Shown here: positions 34,404-45,528 of the stretch, one piece after another
Position numbering within the stretch: the stretch's first letter is position 1
How the letters are laid out: every line of letters starts with the position of its first letter
Source of the DNA: Lonicera japonica
Lineage: Eukaryota; Streptophyta; Magnoliopsida; Dipsacales; Caprifoliaceae
DNA length: 64,000 nt
NCBI GenBank assembly: GCA_021464415.1
Contig: CM038471.1
Location: 29,237,234-29,301,233 of the forward strand
Direction of reading: 5' to 3'
Notes under the pieces: model-generated
What the model was told of the DNA's origin: nothing
The model's database searches: none
The model's input: the letters and a program-made list of their open reading frames with translations, nothing else
Position numbers and translations under genes: made by a program

Positions 34404-37400
34404 ATGGACCCTGCTCATCCCGACAGACTGGAGGGCGACCAGGAGGAGGTCACCTTCACTGACGCTCAGGGCGTTCTCCGCTGCAGCCCTCATCATGATG
34501 ACTGGGCAGACTTGGATTGGTATGATGAGGATGGGATAGACCGCGGCCGGGCGGTGGTCTATCGAGATGCTATCCGAGCTGCTCCAGTCCCGGATGTCCC
34601 GTGGCTCTTGATGGAGCCTATCTCTCACGAGATTCGCCGTCGATCTCTGGTATGTCTTCTTTTTGTGTATTTATCTATTCTGTTTCTTGTCGTTTCCTGT
34701 ATTCATTTTCAATAATGTTAGTATGCATGTCTGCCTAGGAATAACGCCCGATTTTAGCGAACACATACTTTTACCTGTGATGCCTCTTAGTTTTTAGGAA
34801 AAATACATAATCTACCCCTATAACCCTATAACTCTTATAATTACACCAAGGTACCCTCAGGTTTGGAAAATTACATAATTTACCCTTATAGCCCTATATC
34901 TCTTATAATTACACCAAAGTACCCTCATGTTTTGGAAAATTACATATTTTACCCCTATAACCCCATATCTCTCATAATTACACCGAAGTACCCTCAGGTT
35001 TTTTGGAAAATTACATATTTTACCCCTATAGCCTTATAACCAAAGTACCCTCAGGTTTTTGGAAAATTACATAATTTACCCTTATAACCCCATATCTCTC
35101 ATAATTACACCAAAGTACCCTCCGGTTTTTTGGAAAATTACATAATTTACCCTTATAACCCCATATCTCTCATAATTACACCAAAGTACCCTCAGGTTTG
35201 GAAAATTACATAATTTACCCCATATAACCCTATAACTCTCATAATTATACCAAAGTACCCTCCGGTTTTGGAAAATTACATAATTTACCCTTATAACCCC
35301 ATATCTCTCATAATTACACCAAAGTACCCTCAGGTTTTGGAAAATTACATACTTTACCCCTATAGCCCTATAACTCTCATAATTACACCAAAGTACCCTC
35401 AGGTTTTGGAAAATTACATATTTTACCCCTATAGCCCTATAACTCTCATAATTACACCAAAGTACCCTCAGGTTTTGGAAAATTATAGAATTTACCCTTA
35501 TAACCCCATATCTCTCATAATTACACCAAAGTACCCTCAGGTTTTGGAAAATTATAGAATTTACCCTTATAACCCCATAACTCTCATAATTACACCAAAG
35601 TACCCTCAAGTTTTGGAAAATTACATATTTTACCCTTATAACCCCATATCTCTCATAATTACACCCAAGTAACCTCAGGTTTGGAAAATTACATAATTTA
35701 CCCCATATAACCCTATAACTCTCATAATTACACCAAAGTACCCTCAGGTTTTGGAAAATTACCTAATTTACCCTTATAACCCCATATCTCTTATAATTAC
35801 GCCAAAGTACCCTCAGGTTTTAGAAAATTACATAATTTACCCTTATAACCCCATATCTCTCATAATTACACCAAGGTACCCTCAGGTTTTGGAAAATTAC
35901 ATAATTTACCCTTATAACCCCATATCTCTCGTAATTACACCAAAGTACCCTCAGGCTTTGGAAAATTACATGATTTACCCTTATAACCCCATATCTCGTT
36001 CTCTTGTCTGTAGTGGGTTGGCCCGGGTTGGGGTTCTCCCAACACTATATCTTCGGAGTGGCGATGGGCACCGGCCCCTGTTCAGGAGTTGATTCTTGCG
36101 ACTCCTTTTGGCTCCCTCTTCGACGCCCTCCCAGAGCTGGTTTCTAGGGCGGCAATTTTGGTGCCGGCACTGGCTTGCCATTGGTGGGATACTACTCATA
36201 CCTTCCATTGGAGCTGGGGTGAGATGACGATGACACCCCTCGATCTTTTTGCTCTGACCGGGATCCCTTCAGGGGGGTCCCCATTCAGATCGATGTCCCT
36301 TTGCGTCTGACGGCAGAGGGTATTGTTAGTGCGCTTGGATGGTTCCCGGAGCAACGGAGTTCTGGTGATACGATTCCTCGGGGTGTCTTGGTTACGCGGC
36401 TAGCCACAGAGAGAGCTCGGCTAGTTGCTTCAGGGGTTCCTATGACCCATCAGGAGGCGCACCAGTATGCCCGTGTCCTTCTTCTGACACTCCATGATTT
36501 ATTCGAGGCTCGTGGTGGGGACACGGCTCATCTTTGGTGGTTGCCCTATCTTCGGGACTTCAGCCTCATGTTTGACTATGACTGGGGAGGCTTCATTCTT
36601 GCAGTCCTCTATGATGCCATGGACCAGGTCTCTCGCCATTTAGCCCTGAACCTCAAGGGCTTTTCTCTGCTGTGGGAGGTACATACTTTAGTCCTTTTGT
36701 CTTTGCTTCAGTTCTTTACATATTACCTGTTGATCATTGCTGATTTCTTTTATCTTTCCTTTTCAGAGTTGGTTTGTTGCTTATACCCGCCTGGGTCGCG
36801 CCCAGGTGGATCTCCTCGTTGAGAACGAGGATCAGTTCCCTTTTCTCCGCCGATTCATTGCGGGGAACTACAGGGCTCCCTATGTATACCGGACTCGGGA
36901 GACCGGAGCTGCTGCTGTCCACGATCTGCGGGAGGAGCAGGTAAAATACTTTTAGTTTTCTTGCTCTTCAATAGTTAGATAGAATATATAAATTACTGAA
37001 AATAAAAAACTTGTTCTCTTTTCAGGTTGAGTGGGCCCCTTGGGGTGATCTGGGTCTCCATTATGGGTATGGTCGTGCTCTGACCGCCTCGAGGACTAGG
37101 CGGCTTATCCGGGATGAGTACGGCCTTCTCTTCTACTTGGGCGAGAGGGTCATTCGCCAGCACACGCCGTCCCAGTGGCCTCGTGTTCCATTATTCCCTC
37201 ATGTTCTGATGAGGCGGACGGGCGAGATCGATCCGGTGACGGTGCAGGCCTTGGTCGACGGACTCGGCTTCCAGACGTTCGTCGAGGAGGGAGACTACGC
37301 AGTTTTTGCTGCCCGTTATCTGATGAGGGAGCCGAAGGGGACTCGGGGACGGGTCTTCTATGAGAGGTACCGGGCATTGGGAGGTGATCCCCATTATATA

Positions 37401-38586
37401 CGGGGACAGACTCATTTAGCTAGGGTGGTTCCAGGTCATCTGCCACCTGTCCCTGATCAGAGGGACAACATTCTGGATTCCGAGGATGAGGACCCCGAGG
37501 GAGAGAGGGATGTTCCTACTGCGGCCGAGGGCAGTGGTCGGCCAGAGGGCGAGGGAGGCGATGCGACAGCGGTTCCGAAGCCGTCACCTCAGGCGACACC
37601 TGTGAGGGAGCAGCATGCTGAGGGTTTCGAGTTTCCCACCGGCCCTTCTGTGTCTCCGGGGGTCCTTTTTGCTGCTGCTGAGGCTGCTAAGGGGAGAGCG
37701 GGATTGTCTGAGAGGTCCTGGGAGCCTACGGACCTTGGGGCGGATTACGAGCAGTTCGCGGACTCCTCTAGCTGCGGTGGCTACTCCTTCTAGTGGGGTA
37801 CCTCCTTTGAGGGCGACGGCCATAGTGGATCCTCCAGGGGTCCGTACCTACGCCACATTGACTCCTCTTCCGGCGACTGTCATGGGTCCTCCTGCCCGAT
37901 CTCTAGGTTTCGGGGGTTCTTCATCCCGGCCTCCCTTGTTCCCGATCCGTGAGGAGGGCGGGTCCACTTCTGCTGGTGTTCCGGCAGGGTCGTCTATTCC
38001 GTGGGTAGATCTACCCCCACTCCCCAGGGACATCTCTTACGTTGGCGCTGGATTACGTCGATATCCTGTCCCGGAGTACCCTCTTCCTGAGGATACTTTT
38101 GACTATTTGGGTGGTCGCCCTGATGACGAGGTACTTTCTTTTACCTTTTCTTGATACCCTTATGTCTATCTCTATCTATTTTGACTGTGCTGATTCTCTT
38201 TTATGTCCTTTTTACAGAGAGTGAGCGTACGGGTGGCAGATCTTCGGGCTTGGCACGCCCAGTACCTTTACAGCTGGAACCTGCTCTAGTATGTCGGTTG
38301 AGACCCTCCAGCCTATATGCGTGACTACCAGAGGGCTATTGACGTCTCCCTATGGCCGGATGACCCCCTGACTTCTTCTCACGCCCGGACGGATTCTCGG
38401 AGGAGCAGTAGTCGGACTTCTAGGCGTTCCCGATCGTCGGTGATTCGTCCTACGGCACCGATCCCGTCCACGGGGCCTTCTCAGGCAGCAGTTCCTCCTG
38501 TTCCTGGCGTCCCAGTTGTTGATCCTACTCCCGAGGAGGGCTCGGGTGATAGTGGGAGCGTGTCAAAACGGGTCCGTATAGATTAG
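34404..38586 (+). pseudogene. Antisense plant mobile domain (PMD) gene of the Tat element, broken
   Basis: Five exons can be inferred with GT-AG borders in phase: 34404-34649, 36014-36678, 36777-36940, 37026-38130 and 38218-38586. Exon 2 holds the PMD core: WWDTTHTFHWSWGEMTMTPL, LFALTGIP, LWWLPYLRDF, then LKGFSLLWE. Exon 3 starts SWFVAYTRLGRAQVDLL. The C-terminal half is Pro/Ser/Gly-rich with an acidic stretch (DSEDEDPEGE) and ends in a basic SRRSRSS and KRVRID tail. Damage: a one-base frameshift at the G-run 36272-36277, a frame change near 37700-37790, and stops at 38287-38289 (TAG) and 38299-38301 (TGA). It reads opposite to gag-pol from its own TATA promoter. Intron 1 contains a 69-bp minisatellite. 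Its function in the element is unknown. Confidence 0.85.
34795..35999 (+). repeat. 66-69-bp minisatellite, about 17 copies, in intron 1 of the antisense PMD gene
   Basis: The unit reads ggttttggaaaattacataa, tttacccttataaccccata, tctctcataattacaccaaa, gtaccctca. Successive starts at 35333, 35402 and 35471 give a 69-bp period; a few units are shorter. Since 69 is divisible by three, long spurious frames appear on both strands (35082-35609 minus; 35268-35672 and 35751-36092 plus). They are not genes. Confidence 0.93.
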
Positions 38587-38928
38587 TTTTCCCTTTTCTG
38601 CACTTAGCGTTAGTTCTGGACAGATATGTATTTATTTTAGATATGTTTAGACGGATATATTTAGTCTTTTAAAAACTGTTCTTTTATTGGATTCATAAAA
38701 TATCTTTATCCGTGTTTGATTATACTTTTATTCTCTGTGTGTGAAAGATATATACATATATATATATAAGAGTCGGCGACTTTTAGAAGTCATACCTTGT
38801 AGTGTAGTGATACCTTTCCTGTAAAAAAAGAGCAAAGTGAGAACAAGAAAGCATCCAAAAATGATTCTTTTGGCAAACATGACTGCTATGTGTAGGAAGA
38901 ACAAAATTAGGGTGACCCCAAAGGGGTT

Positions 38929-39006
38929 TCTCGCGCGACAATCCCCCCTGGATATGGGTTTGTCGCGCGACAAATAGGTACAGGTCCCTCTTTTTTGCTA
39001 TAAATA
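38929..39006 (+). promoter_or_regulatory. Promoter of the antisense DUF7745-like gene: two palindromes and TATA box
   Basis: One variant site (TCTCGCGCGACA, 38929-38940) and one exact TGTCGCGCGACA (38961-38972) precede TATAAATA at 38999-39006 by 27 bp. The ATG at 39045 follows 38 bp after the TATA box, so the leader must be very short or the start lies very near the ATG. Confidence 0.7.
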
Positions 39007-39044
39007 CACCCATCTTCCTTCCTTCATCACCACACCTTCCAAAA

Positions 39045-40301
39045 ATGTCTTCTTATCGCACAAAATCTGATTTTTCTTATGTCAATGCTCGAGATGCTTT
39101 GATATCTTCCGAAAATGGTCTGAACTTTGGTGCCTTTCGTCCTTTAGCGGGCTGGTGCCATCGTCCCGTCGATTTTTCCTTTCTGTTAGGTGCCTTGTAT
39201 TTCTGGAGTCCTGCGGACCATCTCTTCCGCTTTGGACTAGATGAGCTCTGCCCGACCTATGAGGAGTTCTCCTGGTTGTTACGTTCTGAAGTTCGTCTCC
39301 CGATGGCAGTTCCCATAGAAGAAATCGGTCCCCGCGACATGCTAATTGCTCTGTTAGCCATTTTCCAGGTGGCCTGTGATGGTTTCATTGCCGACGGTCT
39401 TCTTGACCTCCAAAAGATGGTGAGGTTCTTTCATCGTTATGAAGATAGGGCCTCTTACGGCGTGGGGTGTACTGCAGCGGCCCTGATTTGCCTGGTTTCT
39501 GATATGCTGCTGGTGACGGGTTCTTCCCGTGTTGATCCGACTATCCTGAGTCTGATTTACCAGGCTAAAAATGGGGAGTCTATAGTGCCGATCATTCTTG
39601 TAGAGACCCTGAATGGTCTTGATGATGTTCAACGGGGGGCCTCGCCCTTCTTCCGGGGGAGTCCGCGTCTGCTATACATGTGGCTGCTAGAGCGCTTTCG
39701 ATCGGTGGGTTTCAACGGAGTTCGGCTCGACAATCCGACTCATTTCTTCCATCGGCCTCTCTTTGGTGCTTTGACCATGTCTTCCTCTGATTGGACGGTG
39801 TGGTTTTCGGAGAACTTTTGGGCTATCCGGTGGAACATTCCTTGGTGGAAGCTGAGGGCAATGGTACTTAGCACTGGGGGTCAGAACTACGTTCGGCTCC
39901 GTGGGCTCTGGTTTACTTCCTTTTATCTCCCTGGACGTCTTCTTCGGCAGTTTAATATTCCTCAGGAGGTTCCCCTTGGTCTGAACAACTTCTCTTCTGA
40001 GTCTAAATTTGTGACCCCACATGTTTCTTTATCGGTAGAGAGGATGTGGCGTGCTCGACTGACTCGTCAGTTCAACTATGCCCGTTTTGGTATTACCCGG
40101 CCCCTCCGGGCTGATATTATCCGCTCTTGCTGGCAATCTCTGGAAGGAGAATTGATCGACGACCCCTTTCAAATGGAGTGGTTCCGGTTCATGGATACTG
40201 AGGCTACTGATGATAATATTGTTTTTGCATATCAGATCTTGGACGAAGCTCGGATCGACTTGGCTATTGAGGACCCAGTGTGGCCAACCCCTAGGGATTA
40301 G
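39045..40301 (+). CDS. Antisense PMD-like (DUF7745-like) protein of the Tat element, intact ORF
   Basis: 418 codons, single exon, no stop. The N-terminal part has FWSPADHLFRFGLDELCPTYEE at residues 54-74, the pattern of plant transposon-associated proteins of the DUF7745 type, distantly like the PMD motif 'FHLPFGEMTITLEDV'. The middle is rich in F, L and W (residues 100-330), the end acidic. No signal peptide, membrane anchor, zinc finger or catalytic triad is apparent. It converges on the end of pol (40527), and an AATAAA signal lies at 40387-40392. The start is the first ATG after its TATA box (38999). It is the only undamaged gene of this element. The family name is from memory of the motif; biochemical function is unknown, and a role in binding or regulating element DNA is only an idea. 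Confidence 0.75.
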   Translation: MSSYRTKSDFSYVNARDALISSENGLNFGAFRPLAGWCHRPVDFSFLLGALYFWSPADHLFRFGLDELCPTYEEFSWLLRSEVRLPMAVPIEEIGPRDMLIALLAIFQVACDGFIADGLLDLQKMVRFFHRYEDRASYGVGCTAAALICLVSDMLLVTGSSRVDPTILSLIYQAKNGESIVPIILVETLNGLDDVQRGASPFFRGSPRLLYMWLLERFRSVGFNGVRLDNPTHFFHRPLFGALTMSSSDWTVWFSENFWAIRWNIPWWKLRAMVLSTGGQNYVRLRGLWFTSFYLPGRLLRQFNIPQEVPLGLNNFSSESKFVTPHVSLSVERMWRARLTRQFNYARFGITRPLRADIIRSCWQSLEGELIDDPFQMEWFRFMDTEATDDNIVFAYQILDEARIDLAIEDPVWPTPRD

Positions 40302-40526
40302 TTTCTTTCGTTTTTGTCATGTCTCCCTTGTAACCTTCGGTGTTTTGAACCACCTTTTAATAATATATGAGGGACTGTTTGTGGGAAATAAATTTATTTT
40401 ACAAAGTTTAAACCGGGCCTGAAGTCACTTCTCAGGTTGCCTACGTTCCCCTTTTTAATTTTTACAAAGAACAAAAAGTTTTTGAGTTGGGGCTCAGGTT
40501 TACGTAGTTCTTTTTATATGCCACAC

Positions 40527-43500
40527 CTATTGATAATACTTCTTCAGTCGATCCATGTTGACTGGTGAATGTAGTAACTGCCCATCCAAATCAGTGAGCA
40601 TAGCGGCACCTCCTGTATCGATTTCTTTGACGATGTACGGCCCTGTCCACTTCTGCCCAAATTTACCCCTCGGATCTCTGGCTGGTTCTCGAATTTCTTT
40701 CAATACAATATCGTTCTCATTGATACCCCGAGTCCTCACTTTTTGGTTAAATGCTCGAGCGATTCTCTTCTGATACCCCTGATGGTGGTATGCGGCTTTC
40801 AATCTCTTTTCATCTAGTAGGGCTAGCTCGTTATAACGTGCCTGGACCCACTTCAGTTCATTGACTTGATTTTCTAGCATTACCCTGAGGGAGGGGACTT
40901 CTAACTCAACAAGGAGGACTGCTTCCATCCCGTATGTAAGAGAGAACGGGGTTGCCCCGGTGGAGACCCTCTCGGTGGTGCGGTATCCCCACAATGCATA
41001 AGGTAACTTCTCTGGCCAGTCTCGACAGGTGTCGGTCATCTTGCTTAGGATATTCTTCAGATTTTTGTTGGCGGCTTCAACTGCCCCATTGGTTTGTGGC
41101 CTGTATGGCGAAGACCTGTGTCTGGTAATACCGTATTCTTCCATGATGGTATTAGCTTCTCCTTCAAAGTGGGTGCCGTTATCTGAGATGATCTCGTGTG
41201 GGACCCCATATCGGCAAACAATATTCCTTTTGATGAATCGAGCTACTTTTTTGGCATCCAGGGTCTGGTAAGACTCAGCTTCTACCCATTTGGTGAAGTA
41301 GTCGATGGCCACTAGTATGAATTCATGGCCGTTGCTGGCTTTGGGCGAGATCTTCCCAATGACGTCGATTCCCCAGGTTGCGAAAGGCCAGGGAGCAGTC
41401 ATGGTGTATAACTCTTTTGGAGGAAGCTTCTGGGATTTAGCATAAATTTGGCACTTGTGACAACGGTGTACGTGATTAGCGCAGTCGGTTTGCAGAGTAG
41501 ACTAGAAATAACCTTGTCTGATGATTTTGCGGGCAAGTGTATGTCCGCTCATATGAGGTCCGCAATCGCCCCCATGTATCTGATCCATTACTCTGACTGA
41601 TTCTTCTTCGGTGAGGCATTGAAGATGAGTCCCGTCGTAGTTCCTTTTATACAATCTTCCGGCACAAAGTATGAACCCTGATTCTAATCTTCTGAGCGTG
41701 ACCCGTGTTTTCTTGTCTGTTTTCTCAGGATACTGATGGTTCTTCAGCAGGTTCCAGATGTCGTAAAACCAAGTGGTTGAATCCCCTTCCCCTTCATTCT
41801 CTACCACCAAGGCCGTGCAGTGTGCTGGTTCTGATTTCTTTTGCACCGTAAGAGTTATTTCTTCCATTCCTTCAGGAATATCGATCATAGATGTCAGGGT
41901 TGCCAGTGCGTCAGCAAAACTGTTCTGAGACTTGGGGAGGTAGTAAAACTCCGTATGCTTGAACTTTCCCGCGATATCCTCCAGTCGGGCGTGGTAAGGG
42001 ACTAATTTCTCATCTCTGATCTTCCATTCTTTCAGAACCTGGTGAACCACTAGTGCTGAATCTCCGTATACCTGTATCCTCTTTATACCCCTTTGAAGAG
42101 CTATCTCTAACCCGAGTATGCAGGTTTCATATTCAGCCATGTTGTTGGTGCAGAAGAAGTCCAGACGATATGATACCGGGGAGTGAGTTTGGTCTGAAGA
42201 GACTAACAGGATACCTATCCCGTTTCCATTCCGATTGGCGGCCCCGTCAAAGTACAACTTCCAGTCTTCATCGGTTTCGACATTCATGATGGTTTCGTCT
42301 GGGAACTCGACTTCTTCTAGCATGTCTCCCAATATTGGATTGTGGGCCAGGTAATCAGCTATGATCTTGCCTTTGACTGCCTTCTGGGTCATGTAGGTGA
42401 TGTCGAATTCGGAGAGTAAAAATAGCCATTTTGCCATTCGGTTCGAGAGAGCCGGTTTCTCGAAGAGGTATTTCAACGGATCAATCCGTGATGCCAGGAT
42501 GACTGAGAAAACTAGCATGTAGTGCCGTAGTTTCTGTGTTACCCAGACGAGAGCGGTGCACAATTTCTCCAATGATGTGTAGTTCATCTCAAATGGGGAC
42601 AGTTTCTTTCTGAGAAAATAGATGGCCTGCTCTTTCCGGGTATCAGTCAGGTGTTGGGCTATCATTGCTCCCACGGCTGAATCAGTGACGGTTAGGTATA
42701 AAATTAAAGGTAGTCCGGTTTGCAGTGGGGCTAATACTGGGGGGTTGGAGAGATATTCTTTGATTCTATCAAAAGCTTCCTGGCACTGACCGTCCCACTC
42801 TCCCAGTGAAGATTTCCTCAGGAGTTTGAAGATGGGCTCGCAAGTCTGAGTGAGCTGAGAGATGAACCTACTGATGTACTGCAGATTACCCAAAAATCCA
42901 CGGACTTCTTTCTCAGTACGAGGTTTAGGCATTTCTTGGATAGCTTGAACCTTGGCAGGGTCTACCTCGATTCCTCTCTTACTGACAACATAACCTAGGA
43001 GTTTTCCCTTGGTCACCCCGAACACACAGTTCTGCGAATTGAGTCTCATCTGGTACTGGCGGAGCCGGTCGAAGAAGGTTCGCAGGGCTGGTATGTGACC
43101 TTCCCTCTCCTTTGATTTGATTATCATGTCGTCCACATACACTTCTACCTCTTTGTGGATCATATTGTGGAAAATAGCGGTGGCCGCTCTCTGATAGGTT
43201 GCCCCGGCGTTCTTCAGCCCGAATGGCATAACGATGTAGCAGTATGTTCCCCATGGTGTGATGAATGCCGTTTTCTTCTGGTGATCCGGGTGCATCTTAA
43301 TCTGGTTATACCCGGCAAACCCATCCACAAATGACTTCAGGGCATGGTTAGCAGTGTTATCTATTATCAAATCGATGTTGGGCAATGGGAAATCGTCTTT
43401 CGGACAAGCTTTGTTAAGATCCCGGTAATCCACACACATGCGGACCTTCCCATTTGCTTTTGGAACGGGCACAATGTTGGCTAACCATGAAGGGTAATCG

Positions 43501-45464
43501 ATCACCCGCAAAAACCCTACACTCAGTTGTTTCATCACTTCTTCCTTTACCTTTAGGGACCATTCTGGCGTAAGTTTCCTTAACTTTTGCTTGACAGGTC
43601 TGAACTCCGGCTTGGTATGTATCTCGTGCATGACTATCTGACTGTTCAATTCTGGCATATCCGCATAAGACCAGGCGAAGACATCCACGTACTCTTTCAG
43701 AGTTTGTGTGAATTCCACTTTTTCTGTTTCACTCAGACTTGTCCCAATGCGGACCTCCTTTCTTTCCTCTTCTGTTCCGAGGTTAATTTCGAGAGTGTCT
43801 CCTTCCTCGCTCTGTATACGCTGTTCCTCCCGTTCAGGGTGTTCGTTCAGTCTTTCTAACTCCTTATAAGCTATTACAGAATTACAAATAACAGGATAAC
43901 GCAAAACAGAGTTTTCTTCATTAATAATAGTGTTTACAGGTACAAGTTTAAAAAGTAAATCTAGGAGTGGCTCTTTCCTAGCCTTACTCTCACTCTCACC
44001 TCTCACCCTTACAATTTCACTCTTTTTCCCTTCACTTTGGTAGTCTGGATCAGCGTATATCAGGTGTACGGGGTCATCCCTTGGCTCATCGTCCCTTAGA
44101 GCCATGATGTCGAAGAGATTTCCGATCATTTCTTCCTCATCATTCTTCTTGTCTTCATTTCCTTCTTTCAACCCGATTGTTAACTTGGTGGAGAAACTGT
44201 GTTTGATGCTTTCTTTGACATATAGGTCCTCTTCATAGAAGATTTCCCATCCCGGTAGGTTCTCTCCGTCGCTGTTTCTCCAAGGTTCCTGAAAACCGCA
44301 AAAGGGGAAGTCCTCTCCTTCTTTGACGAAAAATCCGTTCAAGGAGCTGAAACTCGGATACTGATGCCCTCGGCTCCTTTTTGGCTGATCGTCTTCTTCA
44401 GTGTGTTGGTACCCCAAACCTTCCCTTTCGTACCTCGTTACCGGTTCCAAGGCTTGAAGTAGTCCTGATTGTCCCATTCCCAGGCCGGCTCCAGGTAAGT
44501 ATTTCATCATTCTCAGCATATTTGTAATCTTGGTGCTGAGACCGGGAATATTGTCAGGGGGAAGATATTCGATTATCTGAGTGCTGAGAGTTTGTACTTG
44601 AGGCTCGTAAGAAAAGCCTCCTAACTGTATGCTCTGGCTCCCGATTCCCAAAACAGGTAACTCCATATCCGCCAAGGTCCTTTCAGGATCTCCTTGGATG
44701 GTAATTATGTTCCCTTTAAACGGTATCTTGATCTTTTGGTGCAAGGAGGAGGGGAGTGCTCCTATGTCGTGTAGCCACGCTCTTCCCAGCAGGAGGTTAA
44801 AACTGGAGGGAATGTCTATGATTTGGAACTCGGCCGGAAAGTTCCCAGGACCGACCATGAGGTCAAGCTTCAGAGAACCCAGAATGGCCCTTCTGGTATT
44901 GTCGTAGGCCCTGACAGTCACAGCTGATGGGGAGAGCTCTGAGTCCAAGATGCCTAGACATATGGCTGTCTTTAGGGGGCAGACATTTATGGTTGATCCG
45001 TTGTCGATAAGGACTTGTGGTAGGATTTTTCCTCGGGTTCGGACGGTGATATGGAGAGCCAGGCTGTGTTTCCTCCCCAATGGAGACAGATCTTCATCTG
45101 AAAATGACAAACTTCTTTGGACAGTAAGTGACCCAATCATATTTGGCAGTTGTTCGGGTGTGGAGTCTGGTGATATCACGGCCTCGTCTAGAAGTTTGAT
45201 GAAAGCAGTCCTGTGGGGTTTGGAGGCAACCAAGAGGCCCCAAATGGTGATGTGTGCCTGGGTCTTCTTCAACTGCTCAAGCACTCTATCTTCTCCCATT
45301 TCCTTAGGTGGTAGTGTTTTCTCAGCATCCGGTGGTGGTTGGTATACCCTTCCTGAACGGGTGATTTGTTGGATCCAAAGGGATGCCGGGTCTGATTCCT
45401 CTGAAGTTTCTGATGATTCCGGCTCTGTCAACCAACTGAAAGTCCCGGGGGAGGTTTCTGTCAT
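40527..45464 (-). pseudogene. Tat/gypsy pol: protease, RT, RNase H, archaeal-type RNase H, integrase; one stop
   Basis: One frame of 1645 codons broken once by TAG at 41502-41504. Order: aspartic protease (LIDNGSTINVCP), a G-patch-like segment (GAGLGMGQSGLLQ), RT (YPSWLANIVPVPKANGKVRM, MPFGLKNAGATYQRA, VYVDDMIIKS), RNase H, then a second archaeal-type RNase H (LYFDGAANRNGNGIG, NMAEYE, VYGDSALVV, FADALA). Integrase follows: H/C zinc finger interrupted by the stop, then WGIDVIGKI, ISDNGTHFEG and a conserved Glu in NGAVEAANKNLKN; no chromodomain. The stop needs only one G-to-A change from Trp. Pol is out of frame with the preserved gag end, with an indel near 45535-45545. The two RNase H domains place it in the Tat lineage. 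Confidence 0.95.
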
Positions 45465-45528
45465 ACAGATTGTCTCCCTGGGGGGGGTTTTGGGATTTCC
45501 ATGACTGTTTCTTCTTATTCTGGGTCCA

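Noticed and set aside
35082..36092. Long frames of 113-175 codons on both strands
   Set aside because: Artefact of a 69-bp (23-codon) tandem repeat without stops.
37150..38033. Minus-strand frames opposite the antisense PMD gene exon 4
   Set aside because: GC-rich shadow frames without known motifs; the plus strand carries the PMD homology and splice sites.
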